From Anderseniella sp963759095 (GTDB lineage Bacteria > Pseudomonadota > Alphaproteobacteria > Rhizobiales > Aestuariivirgaceae), in contig CAVWYF010000029.1 in NCBI GenBank assembly GCA_963759095.1, positions 47,738 to 111,737 of the forward strand: a DNA stretch of 64,000 nt, given 5' to 3'. The position numbers and the translations under genes were made by a program. Positions 1 to 9,199 of the stretch are shown piece after piece; the first letter of the stretch is position 1, and each line of letters starts with the position of its first letter. The notes under the pieces were generated by a model. The model was not told the origin of the DNA. It was given only the letters and a program-made list of their open reading frames with translations, and made no database searches.

Positions 1-1
1 G

Positions 2-439
2 AGAGGCCGGGTTTCCCTCAACTCCAGGGACCCGCTCCAGGCACCACAGATCAACCCGCAGTATTTGTCCCATACAGATGATGTCAACCGGTTGGTGACA
101 GGCTTCAAAAGGGTCCGGGAGCTGTTTCAACATGAGGCGTTCGCGTCCATCCGGCGTAAGGAAATGCACACGCACGGCGTGAACAGCGATGCCGAAATCA
201 TCAACTGGATCCGGAAACGCGCCGATACACTCTATCACCCGGTCGGGACCTGCCGTATGGGCGGAGCGGAAGAGGCGATGAGTGTCGTCGGACCTGATCT
301 CAAGGTAAATGGTATTGACGGGTTACGCGTGGCGGACGCCTCCGTGATGCCTCGGATCATCTCCGCCAACACAAATGCAGCTGCCATGATGATCGGCTGG
401 CGCGCCGGCGGCCTGATTACCAAACAATCGGAGCTCTGA
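2..439 (+). CDS. GMC family oxidoreductase, C-terminal part (5' end outside window)
   Basis: The reading frame is open from base 2, so only the C-terminal ~145 residues are present. They match the C-terminal (GMC_oxred_C) half of FAD-dependent glucose-methanol-choline oxidoreductases. The frame carries the segment NSRDPLQAPQINPQYL, the family signature YHPVGTCRMG, whose His is the usual catalytic base, and the closing NTNAAAMMIGWRAG stretch with the second conserved polar residue. Relatives oxidise alcohols such as choline or other primary alcohols using FAD. The substrate cannot be told from this fragment. It ends at a hairpin and faces a convergent TRAP binding-protein gene. The family is certain, the specificity is not. 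Confidence 0.93.
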   Translation, partial: RGRVSLNSRDPLQAPQINPQYLSHTDDVNRLVTGFKRVRELFQHEAFASIRRKEMHTHGVNSDAEIINWIRKRADTLYHPVGTCRMGGAEEAMSVVGPDLKVNGIDGLRVADASVMPRIISANTNAAAMMIGWRAGGLITKQSEL

Positions 440-472
440 ACGCGGGAAGCCGAAACTTCCCGCGTTACTTCT
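439..472. terminator. Bidirectional hairpin between convergent genes
   Basis: A perfect stem of about 11 bp (arms 439-449 and 456-466, loop CCGAAA) lies in the 43-bp gap between the convergent GMC and TRAP genes. The flanks are only moderately T/A-rich, so termination is inferred from position and stem strength. Confidence 0.6.
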
Positions 473-482
473 TAGACGGTGC

Positions 483-1574
483 TTATATGCCGAGCACACG
501 GTTGCGCTGATTTGAGAATTCGATCTCGGCAACTTTGCGGAAGCCGCCAAGTTCGCGCAGCTTGACCTGGAAGTCGTCATTGATTTTTGCGGCCAGGGCG
601 GAATGGTTGCGGGTTTCCTCGAATACTTCCTTGGCTGCGACGCCGAACGTGTCCCAGACATCTTCGTTGAACGAGCGCAGGTTCACACCGTGATCATTGA
701 TCAACTTGCTGAGATACTCACCATTATTGGCCGAGGCTTCTTCGTGTTGAGCAGCATGTTCTTCGTTGCAGGCAGCCGTGATGATGGCCTTCTCGGTTGC
801 CGACAGGCCTTCCCAGAACTTCTGGTTCATGCCGAAAGCGAGACCGCCGCCTGGTTCATGCATGCCGGCGGTGTAGTAGAACTTGGCCGCTTCATAGAAC
901 TTCATGAAGTAGTCATTGTAGGGGCCAACCCATTCGGTTGCCTCGATAGCGCCTGACACAAGGTTTTCATAAATCTGGCCGCCGGGAAGCGATACGGTGG
1001 AAACGCCGAGCTTGGACATCACCGTGCCGCCAAGGCCTGGAATACGCATTTTCAGGCCCTTGAGATCATCCGCCGAGTTGATTTCCTTGTTGAACCAGCC
1101 GCCCATCTGGGTGCCGGTGCCCCCGCATGGCAGCGCCTTCAGACCGAACGAGCCGGACAGTTCGTCCCACAAGGCCTGGCCACCCTTGAACTTGATCCAG
1201 GCATTCCATTCAGGTGACGTCATGCCGAACGGCACCGAAGTGAAATAGGCAAATGCAGGATGTTTGCCGACCCAGTAATAGTCAGCCGCAATATAGGCTT
1301 GCGAATTGCCGGATGCCACGTCGTCAAACACGTCAAACGCGCCTACACGTTCGCCTGCGGCAAAGTATGTGGTGGTGATTGCACCTTCGGTGAGTTCGGT
1401 AATGCGGGCTGCGAGACGCTGGGCACTGATACCAAGACCCGGAAAATCCCGCGGCCAGGTGGAAACGATTACCAGTTCTTTCCTGGCTTGTGCTATTGCC
1501 GGTGTGGCGAGTGTCGCAGCGGCTGCGGCCGTGCCTGCAAGGGCTGCTCCCTTGATAAATTTACGGCGTTCCAT
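483..1574 (-). CDS. TRAP transporter solute-binding protein, DctP/TakP-like, Tat-exported
   Basis: This 363-residue protein is a periplasmic substrate-binding subunit of a tripartite ATP-independent periplasmic (TRAP) transporter. It starts with a twin-arginine signal (MERRKFIKGAALAG followed by an Ala-rich stretch and a PAIAQA cleavage region), so it is probably exported folded. The mature part has the TRAP family pattern, with the GLKMRIPG region near residue 170 and the EWVGPYND region near 215, which resemble alpha-keto-acid-binding TakP-type proteins. Family knowledge makes organic or keto acids the likely ligands, but this is not shown. The membrane subunits (dctQ, dctM) are not in the window, so the gene may be an orphan or the operon lies elsewhere. 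Confidence 0.92.
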   Translation of the reverse strand: MERRKFIKGAALAGTAAAAATLATPAIAQARKELVIVSTWPRDFPGLGISAQRLAARITELTEGAITTTYFAAGERVGAFDVFDDVASGNSQAYIAADYYWVGKHPAFAYFTSVPFGMTSPEWNAWIKFKGGQALWDELSGSFGLKALPCGGTGTQMGGWFNKEINSADDLKGLKMRIPGLGGTVMSKLGVSTVSLPGGQIYENLVSGAIEATEWVGPYNDYFMKFYEAAKFYYTAGMHEPGGGLAFGMNQKFWEGLSATEKAIITAACNEEHAAQHEEASANNGEYLSKLINDHGVNLRSFNEDVWDTFGVAAKEVFEETRNHSALAAKINDDFQVKLRELGGFRKVAEIEFSNQRNRVLGI

Positions 1575-1704
1575 TCAAAAATTCTCCCAAGTTCAATTGT
1601 TTGTTTTTTATTTTAGGCCATGTTGGCGCGCGCCACCAAGCCCGCCACTATCAGAACAGAAACCATGTTCTTTGCCAATATGGAGATTTGTTGCCACAGG
1701 CCCC

Positions 1705-1732
1705 TTTGACTGGAGCGGCAATTCGCCTATCT
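1705..1732 (+). promoter_or_regulatory. Possible promoter of clpP
   Basis: TTTGAC (1705-1710) and CTATCT (1727-1732) are 16 bases apart. This resembles the housekeeping consensus described for rhizobia (CTTGAC, about 17 bases, CTATAT) and lies ~85 bases upstream of the clpP start. It was identified by eye only. Confidence 0.4.
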
Positions 1733-1817
1733 ATTGTGCATCATTCAAGCGTCACGATTCTTTTGTGTATGTGACGGTTTCCACTCACCTGTTCTTAAAA
1801 ACAAGGCCTGCTTTCCA

Positions 1818-2453
1818 ATGCGCGATCCGATTGAAACTTATGCTCAGCTCGTCCCCATGGTGGTGGAGCAAACAAACCGCGGCGAACGCTCCTATGACAT
1901 TTTTTCGCGGATGCTCAAGGAGCGCATCATCTTCATAACCGGCCCGGTTGAAGATCAGATGTCAACGCTGGTCGTGGCACAATTGCTGTTTCTTGAGGCT
2001 GAAAATCCCAAGAAAGAAATCGCCATGTACATCAATTCGCCTGGCGGCGTGGTTTCGTCCGGCCTGGCAGTTTACGATACCATGCAATTCATCAAACCGG
2101 CGGTTTCCACCACGGTGATCGGGCAGGCGGCTTCCATGGGGTCCCTCCTGCTGGCCGGCGGGGAGAAGGGCATGCGCTTCGCCTTGCCGAACGCCCGGGT
2201 CATGGTTCACCAGCCGTCCGGCGGCTTCCAGGGCCAGGCATCGGATATCGAACGCCATGCTCAGGACATTATCAAGATCAAGAAACGTCTGAACGAGATT
2301 TACGTGAACCATACAGGGCAGAGCTACGATACGATTGAAAACACGCTCGACCGCGACCATTTCCTGACTGCTGCAGAAGCAAAGGATTTCGGTCTTGTCG
2401 ACGAGGTTATCGACAAACGGCCCGACACCGGTGGAGATGACGCCAAGAAATGA
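1818..2453 (+). CDS. clpP: ATP-dependent Clp protease proteolytic subunit
   Basis: ClpP is the serine protease barrel that degrades proteins unfolded by ClpX or ClpA. The 211-residue protein has the full catalytic triad at the usual spacing: Ser106 (GQAASMGS), His131 (MVHQPSGG) and Asp180 (LDRDHF). I chose the ATG at 1818 because homologs begin with MRDPIETY-like sequence; the frame is open to a TTG at 1734, but that upstream part has no protein character. The partner gene clpX follows after ~300 bp on the same strand, the usual order. The gap between the two contains a 28-bp tandem repeat, so clpX may have its own promoter. Confidence 0.97.
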   Translation: MRDPIETYAQLVPMVVEQTNRGERSYDIFSRMLKERIIFITGPVEDQMSTLVVAQLLFLEAENPKKEIAMYINSPGGVVSSGLAVYDTMQFIKPAVSTTVIGQAASMGSLLLAGGEKGMRFALPNARVMVHQPSGGFQGQASDIERHAQDIIKIKKRLNEIYVNHTGQSYDTIENTLDRDHFLTAAEAKDFGLVDEVIDKRPDTGGDDAKK

Positions 2454-2491
2454 TGTTCAATCGTCGGTGGGGCACGTGAATTGCATACAAC

Positions 2492-2547
2492 TTTAATTGC
2501 ATATGAGTTGCATAGCGGTTTTAATTGCATATGAGTTGCATAGCGGT
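2492..2547 (+). repeat. Two tandem copies of a 28-bp repeat between clpP and clpX
   Basis: Two identical 28-bp units (2492-2519 and 2520-2547) abut directly. Each contains AATTGCATATGAGTTGCAT, and a partial copy (GAATTGCATACAAC) precedes them at 2478. The motif TTGCAT therefore recurs five times in about 65 bases. The array is AT-rich compared with its surroundings and sits ~210 bases before clpX, so it could be a binding site array or simple repeat expansion. Confidence 0.9.
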
Positions 2548-2756
2548 TTTCGACGTGTTCTGGATGTAAGTATATCACAAAGCGGTTCATACTGACGCGG
2601 CTTGTTAATCATTTGTTGATTGTTCATCGTCGAGCATGGTGAAATGTAAAGATTCGAAGATTGCCGGTCTCGAACTCGATTGTTCCAGACTGTTTGAGTT
2701 TCAACTTGGCCTGACAGCGTCAGGTGACGGTTCAATGATGGACCGAAGGAGTACAG

Positions 2757-4049
2757 ATGACAAAGTCCGGCGACGGTGAGTTCAAGAATACCCTGTATTG
2801 CTCATTCTGCGGCAAAAGCCAGCATGAAGTTCGCAAGCTGATTGCGGGACCAACCGTGTTCATCTGCGATGAATGCGTTGAGTTGTGCATGGATATCATT
2901 CGCGAAGAAAACAAGACTTCGCTGGTGAAGTCTCGTGACGGTGTGCCGACACCGACTGAGATTTGCACTGTGCTGGATGATTATGTAATCGGGCAGTTCC
3001 AGGCAAAGCGTGTATTGTCGGTTGCTGTTCACAATCATTACAAGCGTCTGGCGCATGCAGCCAAGAACAATGATGTCGAACTGGCAAAGTCCAATATCCT
3101 GCTTGTCGGCCCGACCGGATGCGGCAAGACATTGCTGGCGCAGACCCTTGCCCGGATCATTGATGTACCGTTCACGATGGCTGATGCGACCACGCTGACC
3201 GAGGCCGGTTATGTGGGCGAAGATGTTGAAAACATCATCCTCAAGCTGCTGCAATCAGCCGACTACAATGTCGACCGGGCGCAGCGCGGTATTGTCTATA
3301 TCGATGAAATCGACAAGATTTCGCGGAAGTCCGACAATCCGTCCATCACACGTGATGTGTCAGGTGAAGGTGTACAGCAGGCTTTGCTGAAGATCATGGA
3401 AGGCACAGTTGCGTCGGTTCCGCCGCAAGGTGGCCGCAAGCATCCGCAGCAGGAGTTCCTGCAGGTGGATACCGCCAACATCCTGTTCATTTGTGGCGGC
3501 GCGTTTGCCGGACTTGACAAGATCATATCCTCACGTGGCAAGGGAGCCGGTATTGGCTTCGGCGCTGATGTGAAAGAGCCGGATGACAAGAAGACAGGTG
3601 AACTCCTGCGTGAGCTGGAGCCGGAGGATTTGCTGAAGTTCGGCCTGATTCCCGAGTTCGTAGGCCGTCTGCCGGTTATCGCGACGCTTGAAGATCTGGA
3701 CGAAGCTGCACTGGTCGAAATTCTTTCTGAACCGAAGAATGCCCTTGTGAAGCAGTACCAGCGTCTATTTGAAATGGAAGATGTCAATCTCAACATTACC
3801 GAAGATGCCTTGTCTGCAATCGCGGTAAAGGCGATCGCACGCAAAACCGGTGCTCGTGGCCTGCGTTCCATCATGGAAGGCATCCTGCTTGATACCATGT
3901 ATGACCTGCCGGGAATGGATGGTGTTGAGGAGGTGGTGATTTCTGCTGAAGTCGTAACCGGAGAAGCCAAGCCGTTGATGATCTATTCGGACAAGGACAA
4001 GAGCGTGAAGCCCAAGTCAAAGGTTGCAAGCGGGCCGGGCAGCGCCTGA
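2757..4049 (+). CDS. clpX: ATP-dependent Clp protease ATP-binding subunit ClpX
   Basis: ClpX is the AAA+ unfoldase that recognises tagged substrates and threads them into ClpP. The 430-residue protein opens with a C4 zinc finger (Cys15, Cys18, Cys37, Cys40) used for dimerisation and adaptor binding. It then has Walker A GPTGCGKT (118-125), the pore loop GYVGED (151-156) and Walker B IVYIDEID (179-186). The sensor region and C-terminal D2-small domain are complete. A clear ribosome binding site (AAGGAG) precedes the ATG. A strong terminator follows 28 bases after the stop, so clpX ends its transcript. Confidence 0.98.
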   Translation: MTKSGDGEFKNTLYCSFCGKSQHEVRKLIAGPTVFICDECVELCMDIIREENKTSLVKSRDGVPTPTEICTVLDDYVIGQFQAKRVLSVAVHNHYKRLAHAAKNNDVELAKSNILLVGPTGCGKTLLAQTLARIIDVPFTMADATTLTEAGYVGEDVENIILKLLQSADYNVDRAQRGIVYIDEIDKISRKSDNPSITRDVSGEGVQQALLKIMEGTVASVPPQGGRKHPQQEFLQVDTANILFICGGAFAGLDKIISSRGKGAGIGFGADVKEPDDKKTGELLRELEPEDLLKFGLIPEFVGRLPVIATLEDLDEAALVEILSEPKNALVKQYQRLFEMEDVNLNITEDALSAIAVKAIARKTGARGLRSIMEGILLDTMYDLPGMDGVEEVVISAEVVTGEAKPLMIYSDKDKSVKPKSKVASGPGSA

Positions 4050-4077
4050 CCCCGGATTTGCATAAGCAGCGATATTG

Positions 4078-4110
4078 AACCCGGTCAACCTGTTTCTGAC
4101 CGGGTTTTTT
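4078..4110 (+). terminator. Rho-independent terminator after clpX
   Basis: A perfect 10-bp stem (4078-4087 with 4097-4106) is followed directly by a T tract, 28 bases after the clpX stop. Confidence 0.88.
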
Positions 4111-4406
4111 CATGTCGTGCTGTCAGTGCGAAGGCACTTTGAATTTTGCGCATTTTAAACTCCTTCATGCATGGGCGAGCAGATTGTCTTGTGGCTGACA
4201 TGACGAAAATCCAACACCTTCGTGTTGCGCCAAGATAGTAAATACTCCGGGTTTCAAAACTCGATCCGGTTCACGAAATCATCATTGAGACCGCCATTTT
4301 GCTCCCACGAAGTTCACCTATGGTGTGAACCTCATGATCGGAACTATGCCGGGTTGGCCAGTTGGTCTGCAGCCAGATTTAGTCCATATTCAGGAGCCGA
4401 TGTCTC
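4111..4406. other. Intergenic stretch before the DUF547 gene
   Basis: About 300 bases without a convincing gene. The only signal I can support is AGGAG at 4392-4396, a ribosome binding site for the downstream start at 4407. No repeat or further hairpin stands out. Confidence 0.5.
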
Positions 4407-5144
4407 ATGTCCTCACGTGCCAGAACAATGACCCGGATTATTGCCTTTTTGAGCGTCTGGCTGGTGGTTTCAGGTTTTGGCTTTTCGTCAAAGGCCCCGC
4501 AAGCCTGGGAGGACTGGGCGCAAAGCAACCCGCAGGACACCAGGGTGATTGATCATGGCGAATGGACTGCACTGCTGAAAAAATACGTAAAGCCGGGCAG
4601 ATCAGGGCTCAACACATTCGCGTACGGCAAAGTGACGGCGGGCGCTAAAGCCGCACTGCAAAACTATATCAGATCGCTCGAGGCCGTTGAGGTGACCGGT
4701 TACAGCAGAGACGAGCAACTGGCATATTGGATAAATCTCTACAATGCGGTGACGATCAGGGTGGTGCTGGATCATTATCCGGTCAAAACAATCCGTGACA
4801 TCGATATATCAGGGTTTCTCAAGAATGGGCCATGGCAGAAAGAGCTTGTAACGGTGGAACAAACACCACTGACGCTTGATCACATTGAACACGCTATTCT
4901 GCGTCCGATCTGGAAGGATCCGCGCATACATTACGGCGTCAATTGTGCATCAGTTGGTTGCCCGAACCTGCAGATGTCAGCATTTACCGGCAAGACCGCC
5001 TCCGCCCAACTTGACGCCGGCGCCAGATCCTACGTCAACTCAACCCGTGGTATCGAAATCGGCCGGCGCGGCAACGTGTCGGTTTCCTCGATCTATTCCT
5101 GGTTTGCTCATGATTTCGGCAATTCGGAAACCGGTGTGATGTAG
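4407..5144 (+). CDS. DUF547 domain exported protein, cut short by an in-frame TAG
   Basis: The 245-residue product begins with a signal peptide (hydrophobic core about residues 9-25) and contains a DUF547 domain, including the conserved YWINLYNAVTIR block, the HYGVNCASVGCPNLQ block with two Cys, and DWKYSWF-like SIYSWFAHDFG. Function of the family is unknown; members are secreted or periplasmic. After the TAG at 5142-5144 the same frame stays open to a TAA at 5238-5240 and encodes about 31 more residues (starting HLLKFANPDLAEKL and ending YDWSLNE), which is exactly the C-terminal end expected of DUF547 proteins. The stop is therefore a nonsense change, a sequence error, or a readthrough site. 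Confidence 0.85.
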   Translation: MSSRARTMTRIIAFLSVWLVVSGFGFSSKAPQAWEDWAQSNPQDTRVIDHGEWTALLKKYVKPGRSGLNTFAYGKVTAGAKAALQNYIRSLEAVEVTGYSRDEQLAYWINLYNAVTIRVVLDHYPVKTIRDIDISGFLKNGPWQKELVTVEQTPLTLDHIEHAILRPIWKDPRIHYGVNCASVGCPNLQMSAFTGKTASAQLDAGARSYVNSTRGIEIGRRGNVSVSSIYSWFAHDFGNSETGVM

Positions 5145-5392
5145 CATCTTCTCAAATTCGCCAATCCTGATCTGGCAGAAAAGCTGACCAAAGCCGGACG
5201 CATTTCCGACACTCATTACGACTGGTCGCTGAACGAATAATGGTCCACAATTCCGGCTTTCGGAGCCAAAATACCTGGTTATGGGTACCAGAATGGCCTT
5301 CCATTGGCCTTATTCCTGTGGCAAAAAAGGTACATCTGGGAGAATCTTTTTGCTTTCGGATCAGCGGGTTTGATGAATGTGGGGTTATAGGG

Positions 5393-5929
5393 TTGCGTAA
5401 ATCAACAACATTGGCGGCTGTCGCCATGCTGTCACTTGTCAGTGGCTGCGCGACGGATATGGGCAGTTTCACATCGAGCGATCCGGCGCCGGTAACAACA
5501 GCTTCGACAGTTCCACAACAACAGGTTGCAACCACCCAGCCGCAATACGGTCAACCGCCACGGATACCACCTCCTGGACAGGCGACATTTGCCCCCGCTC
5601 CGAAACCCGGGGCAGGCGGTCTGGCGACCGGTTCAAATTCACCGGCTCCTGCCGGCCGGAGATTGTCGGAAACAGAACTTCGCTCAATGCTGGCAGGCAA
5701 ATCCATCGTGGTCGCGGACGGTCGCAGGCTCGAATATGGCCCATCCGGTTCTTATCAGGAAACCCGCAACGGACAGGCAATAGCAGTAGGCACTTACCAA
5801 ATTCGTGATGTTTCGGTGTGCGTACAATTCACAACCGGGCTGACCAGATGCGACAGCTTTGTACAGGACGGTAACCAGTTGTTCGTGGAAGACCGCAACG
5901 GCCAACGGCTACCTGCTCAGGTTGGCTGA
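5393..5929 (+). CDS. Hypothetical lipoprotein with Pro/Gln-rich linker
   Basis: I place the start at the TTG at 5393, which gives 178 residues with a compact lipoprotein signal ending in the lipobox LVSGC. The frame is open further upstream to an ATG at 5240, but that would bury the signal behind 50 residues. Next comes a low-complexity linker rich in Pro, Thr, Gln and Ala, then a folded C-terminal domain of about 85 residues (from RRLSETELRSML) containing CVQFTTGLTRC with two Cys. Small proteins with this kind of C-terminal domain are seen in Rhizobiales, but I cannot assign a function. It follows the DUF547 gene on the same strand. Confidence 0.72.
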   Translation: MRKSTTLAAVAMLSLVSGCATDMGSFTSSDPAPVTTASTVPQQQVATTQPQYGQPPRIPPPGQATFAPAPKPGAGGLATGSNSPAPAGRRLSETELRSMLAGKSIVVADGRRLEYGPSGSYQETRNGQAIAVGTYQIRDVSVCVQFTTGLTRCDSFVQDGNQLFVEDRNGQRLPAQVG

Positions 5930-6335
5930 TGCCTGCAGCAATACGGGGTCACCGGGCCCTGAAGTTTGCTGGAACATTATCGAGACAACCAGGTTTATGT
6001 TCCCTGGCTGATTCAACCGGAGGATGTCCTGATCAGGGCGCTCATTAGGCCTGATGCAGTTGACGCTGGTAGCATTGTTCAGTTTTGTCGGGGTGTTGAT
6101 AATTACGCACTTGAATCTGGCGCTGTCCACAGCCATTTACCAACAGACATCGACGGTGCTGCAAGCATGTAACGAATCGTGCCTAAGTAGCGTCAGTATT
6201 TGCTGGAAAGCGGCGTATCCGGTGCATCTGCGGGCAATTGACTAGTCCGGTAGCGTTGGTTCAGCGTTAACAATTCCAGCACATGATTGAAAAAAGGCCC
6301 CTCGGCCGCTTCGGGTTCCACCGAAAGGATATTGA
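5930..6335 (+). promoter_or_regulatory. Intergenic region upstream of lon with a possible heat-shock promoter
   Basis: Four hundred bases lie between the lipoprotein gene and lon. CTTGAAT (6110-6116) and CCATTTA (6133-6139), 16 bases apart, resemble the RpoH (sigma-32) pattern, and lon is a classic heat-shock gene. The match lies ~200 bases upstream of lon and was made by eye, so it is tentative. Small ORFs in this gap lack codon character or homology and are not called. Confidence 0.33.
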
Positions 6336-8762
6336 ATGACTAAAAAGAAAACAGCTATGATCGAGGACGTTTTCGCAGTCTTGCCGCTGCGCGACATTGT
6401 TGTGTTTCCACACATGATTGTGCCCTTGTTTGTAGGGCGTGAAAAGTCGATCGCAGCACTTGAAGAAGTGATGCGCGAGGACAAGCGGATATTGCTGGTC
6501 GCTCAGAAAAACGCATCCGATGACGATCCAACTTCTGATCAGATGTACGAAGTTGGCACAATCGGTTCGATCCTGCAGTTGCTGAAACTGCCTGACGGCA
6601 CGGTCAAGGTTTTGGTTGAAGGCCTGGAACGGGCGCAGATCGTGTCATACACGGACCGCGCTGATTTCTTCGAAGCCAAGGCCAGCACAATTGATGGTTC
6701 CGATGCTGATGGCGGGGAAACCGAAGCGCTTGCCCGCACCGCTGTTACCCAATTTGAGAGCTATGTAAAGCTGAACAAGAAGGTGCCGCAGGAAGCGGTG
6801 TCATCGATCACTCAGATCGACGACTATGCCAAACTTGCCGACAGCATCGCAGCACATCTCGCCATCAAGATCTCCGAAAAGCAGGAATTGCTGGAAACCG
6901 CTTCCGTCGCCCGTCGCCTTGAAAAGGTATACGGCCTCATGGAGAGCGAGATTTCGGTGCTGCAGGTCGAAAAGCGCATTCGTTCGCGGGTCAAGCGCCA
7001 GATGGAGAAGACCCAGCGTGAGTATTATCTCAACGAACAGATGAAGGCGATCCAGAAGGAACTCGGTGATGGCGATGACCATGACGAGATGGCCGAACTG
7101 GAACAACGCATTACCAAGACAAAGTTGTCCAAGGAAGCCCGTGAAAAGGCCAACGCGGAAATGAAAAAGCTCAAGCAGATGTCTCCGATGTCTGCCGAAG
7201 CCACGGTTGTCCGCAATTATCTGGACTGGTTGCTGTCTATACCGTGGGGCAAGAAGTCCCGCGTGAAAAACGACCTTGCACAAGCTGAGGCCGTGCTTGA
7301 GTCGGATCATTTCGGTCTTGAGAAGGTTAAGGAGCGCATTGTCGAGTACCTTGCGGTGCAGGCGCGTGCCAACAAGCTGCGCGGGCCAATTCTGTGCCTG
7401 GTCGGTCCTCCCGGCGTCGGCAAGACCTCACTGGCCAAGTCGATTGCCAAGGCAACCGGTCGCGAATATGTGCGCATGTCGCTCGGTGGTGTGCGCGATG
7501 AAGCGGAGATCCGCGGTCACCGGCGCACTTATATCGGATCAATGCCGGGCAAGGTCATCCAGTCGATGAAAAAGGCCAAAAAATCCAACCCTCTCTTCCT
7601 GCTGGATGAGATTGACAAGATGGGCATGGATTTCCGGGGTGACCCATCGTCCGCATTGCTGGAGGTTCTCGATCCTGAACAGAATTCAACCTTCATGGAC
7701 CATTACCTGGAGGTTGAATACGACCTGTCGAATGTGATGTTTGTGACCACGGCCAACTCGCTGAATATACCGAGTCCACTGATGGATCGCATGGAAATCA
7801 TTCGGATTGCCGGTTACACCGAAGACGAAAAGTTTGAGATCGCCCGCCGGCACCTGTTGTCGAAAGCGCTTGAGAATCACGGTCTCGACAAGACCGAATT
7901 CGAGCTCACCGATGACGGTTTGATGGAAGTCGTGCGCCGCTACACCCGCGAAGCCGGCGTGCGTAACCTGGAGCGTGAACTGAATACGCTTTGCCGCAAG
8001 GCAGTGAAGGAAATCGTTCTCGCCAAGGGTGCCAAAAAGAAGGTCAAGGTGACAGCCAAGAACATGGCCGATTTCCTGGGTGTCCAGAAATATCGCTATG
8101 GCATGGCTGAGTTGGAAGATCAGGTCGGTGTCGTTACCGGGCTTGCATGGACCGAAGTGGGTGGCGAGTTGCTGACCATTGAGGCCGTGATGATGCCGGG
8201 CAAGGGCAAGATGACCGTGACCGGCAACCTGCGCGATGTGATGAAGGAGTTGATTTCGGCTGCATCATCCTATGTCCGCTCGCGGTCGACGGAAATTGGT
8301 GTCAAACCACCGGTGTTCGACAAGAAGGACATTCACGTGCACGTGCCTGAAGGTGCAACGCCGAAGGACGGACCGTCTGCCGGTGTCGCCATGGTGACGG
8401 CCATTACATCAGTTTTGACCGGCATTCCAATCAGGCGGGAAGTGGCCATGACGGGTGAAATCACACTACGTGGCCGGGTCTTGCCGATCGGTGGGCTTAA
8501 GGAGAAGTTGCTCGCAGCTTTGCGCGGCGGCATTACCAAGGTGCTTATTCCCGAGGAGAATGCCAAGGACCTGGCTGACATTCCGGATAATGTGAAGAAC
8601 GGCCTGGAAATCGTGCCGGTGTCTCATGCTGACGAAGTGCTCGAGCATGCGCTTGTATCGTTGCCTGAAGCCATTGAGTGGGACGAGGCAGCTGAAGAGG
8701 CCGCTGCCAAAGCTGCAGCCGATGCAGCAAAGGCATCCGGTGAAAGCGTAACGGCTCACTGA
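6336..8762 (+). CDS. lon: Endopeptidase La (ATP-dependent Lon protease)
   Basis: Lon is a cytoplasmic AAA+ serine protease that removes misfolded and regulatory proteins. The 808-residue protein has the N-terminal LON substrate domain (from VLPLRDIVVFPHMIVPL), a coiled linker near residues 190-280, Walker A GPPGVGKT, Walker B LFLLDEIDK, and the C-terminal protease domain. The catalytic dyad is present: Ser681 in PKDGPSAG and Lys724 in GGLKEKLL, at the same 43-residue spacing as in E. coli. The tail is Ala/Glu-rich. The first ATG of the frame is used. A hairpin terminator follows at 8818. Confidence 0.98.
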   Translation: MTKKKTAMIEDVFAVLPLRDIVVFPHMIVPLFVGREKSIAALEEVMREDKRILLVAQKNASDDDPTSDQMYEVGTIGSILQLLKLPDGTVKVLVEGLERAQIVSYTDRADFFEAKASTIDGSDADGGETEALARTAVTQFESYVKLNKKVPQEAVSSITQIDDYAKLADSIAAHLAIKISEKQELLETASVARRLEKVYGLMESEISVLQVEKRIRSRVKRQMEKTQREYYLNEQMKAIQKELGDGDDHDEMAELEQRITKTKLSKEAREKANAEMKKLKQMSPMSAEATVVRNYLDWLLSIPWGKKSRVKNDLAQAEAVLESDHFGLEKVKERIVEYLAVQARANKLRGPILCLVGPPGVGKTSLAKSIAKATGREYVRMSLGGVRDEAEIRGHRRTYIGSMPGKVIQSMKKAKKSNPLFLLDEIDKMGMDFRGDPSSALLEVLDPEQNSTFMDHYLEVEYDLSNVMFVTTANSLNIPSPLMDRMEIIRIAGYTEDEKFEIARRHLLSKALENHGLDKTEFELTDDGLMEVVRRYTREAGVRNLERELNTLCRKAVKEIVLAKGAKKKVKVTAKNMADFLGVQKYRYGMAELEDQVGVVTGLAWTEVGGELLTIEAVMMPGKGKMTVTGNLRDVMKELISAASSYVRSRSTEIGVKPPVFDKKDIHVHVPEGATPKDGPSAGVAMVTAITSVLTGIPIRREVAMTGEITLRGRVLPIGGLKEKLLAALRGGITKVLIPEENAKDLADIPDNVKNGLEIVPVSHADEVLEHALVSLPEAIEWDEAAEEAAAKAAADAAKASGESVTAH

Positions 8763-8817
8763 TTTCCAGTTGCGGATTCCTTTATCCGCTAATTTCACGC
8801 ACTACAGTGCAATCCAG

Positions 8818-8848
8818 GGCGCGATCAGATTTTCTGGTCGCGCCTTTT
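8818..8848 (+). terminator. Rho-independent terminator after lon
   Basis: An 11-bp stem with one G-T pair (8818-8828 with 8834-8844) is followed by TTTT, 55 bases after the lon stop. Confidence 0.82.
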
Positions 8849-9199
8849 GGTTGCGGGTGTCGGGACGGCTACTCGGTGTGGTTGTCGGACGGTAATTGCG
8901 CGAACAACCAGGTGTTGCCGGGGGAACGGATCGCGGGCGAAAACGCCGGCAAGTGTCCACCAAAGTGTTTTGAAATCAAGGAGTTCCGCGAATCAAATTT
9001 GTCAAAAATGCGCAAATCCCAGTTTTTGGCCAAATCCAGCCATAAAACTGCATATCAATAAGTGCATGTAAACATGACGGTTTTTCAGGCAATTGCGCAT
9101 AGCTCTTGCATTAATTGGCTGAAATCCGCGACTTTCAATACACGAGGCGTTCGTACTTGAGTATCCATTGTCGGAAATCTGGTGAAAGGATCCATTCAC
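8849..9199. other. Upstream region of hupB
   Basis: About 350 bases, becoming AT-rich from 9000 onward, with no supported gene. It must hold the hupB promoter, but I see no box pair good enough to call. GAAAGGA at 9184-9190 is the hupB ribosome binding site. Confidence 0.5.

Noticed and set aside
1306..1938. Plus-strand 210-residue frame across the TRAP gene start and clpP
   Set aside because: It is antisense to the TRAP gene and out of frame with clpP, with no protein character of its own.
5966..6245. Small plus-strand frames in the gap before lon
   Set aside because: They lack a ribosome binding site and homology, and they overlap the possible heat-shock promoter.
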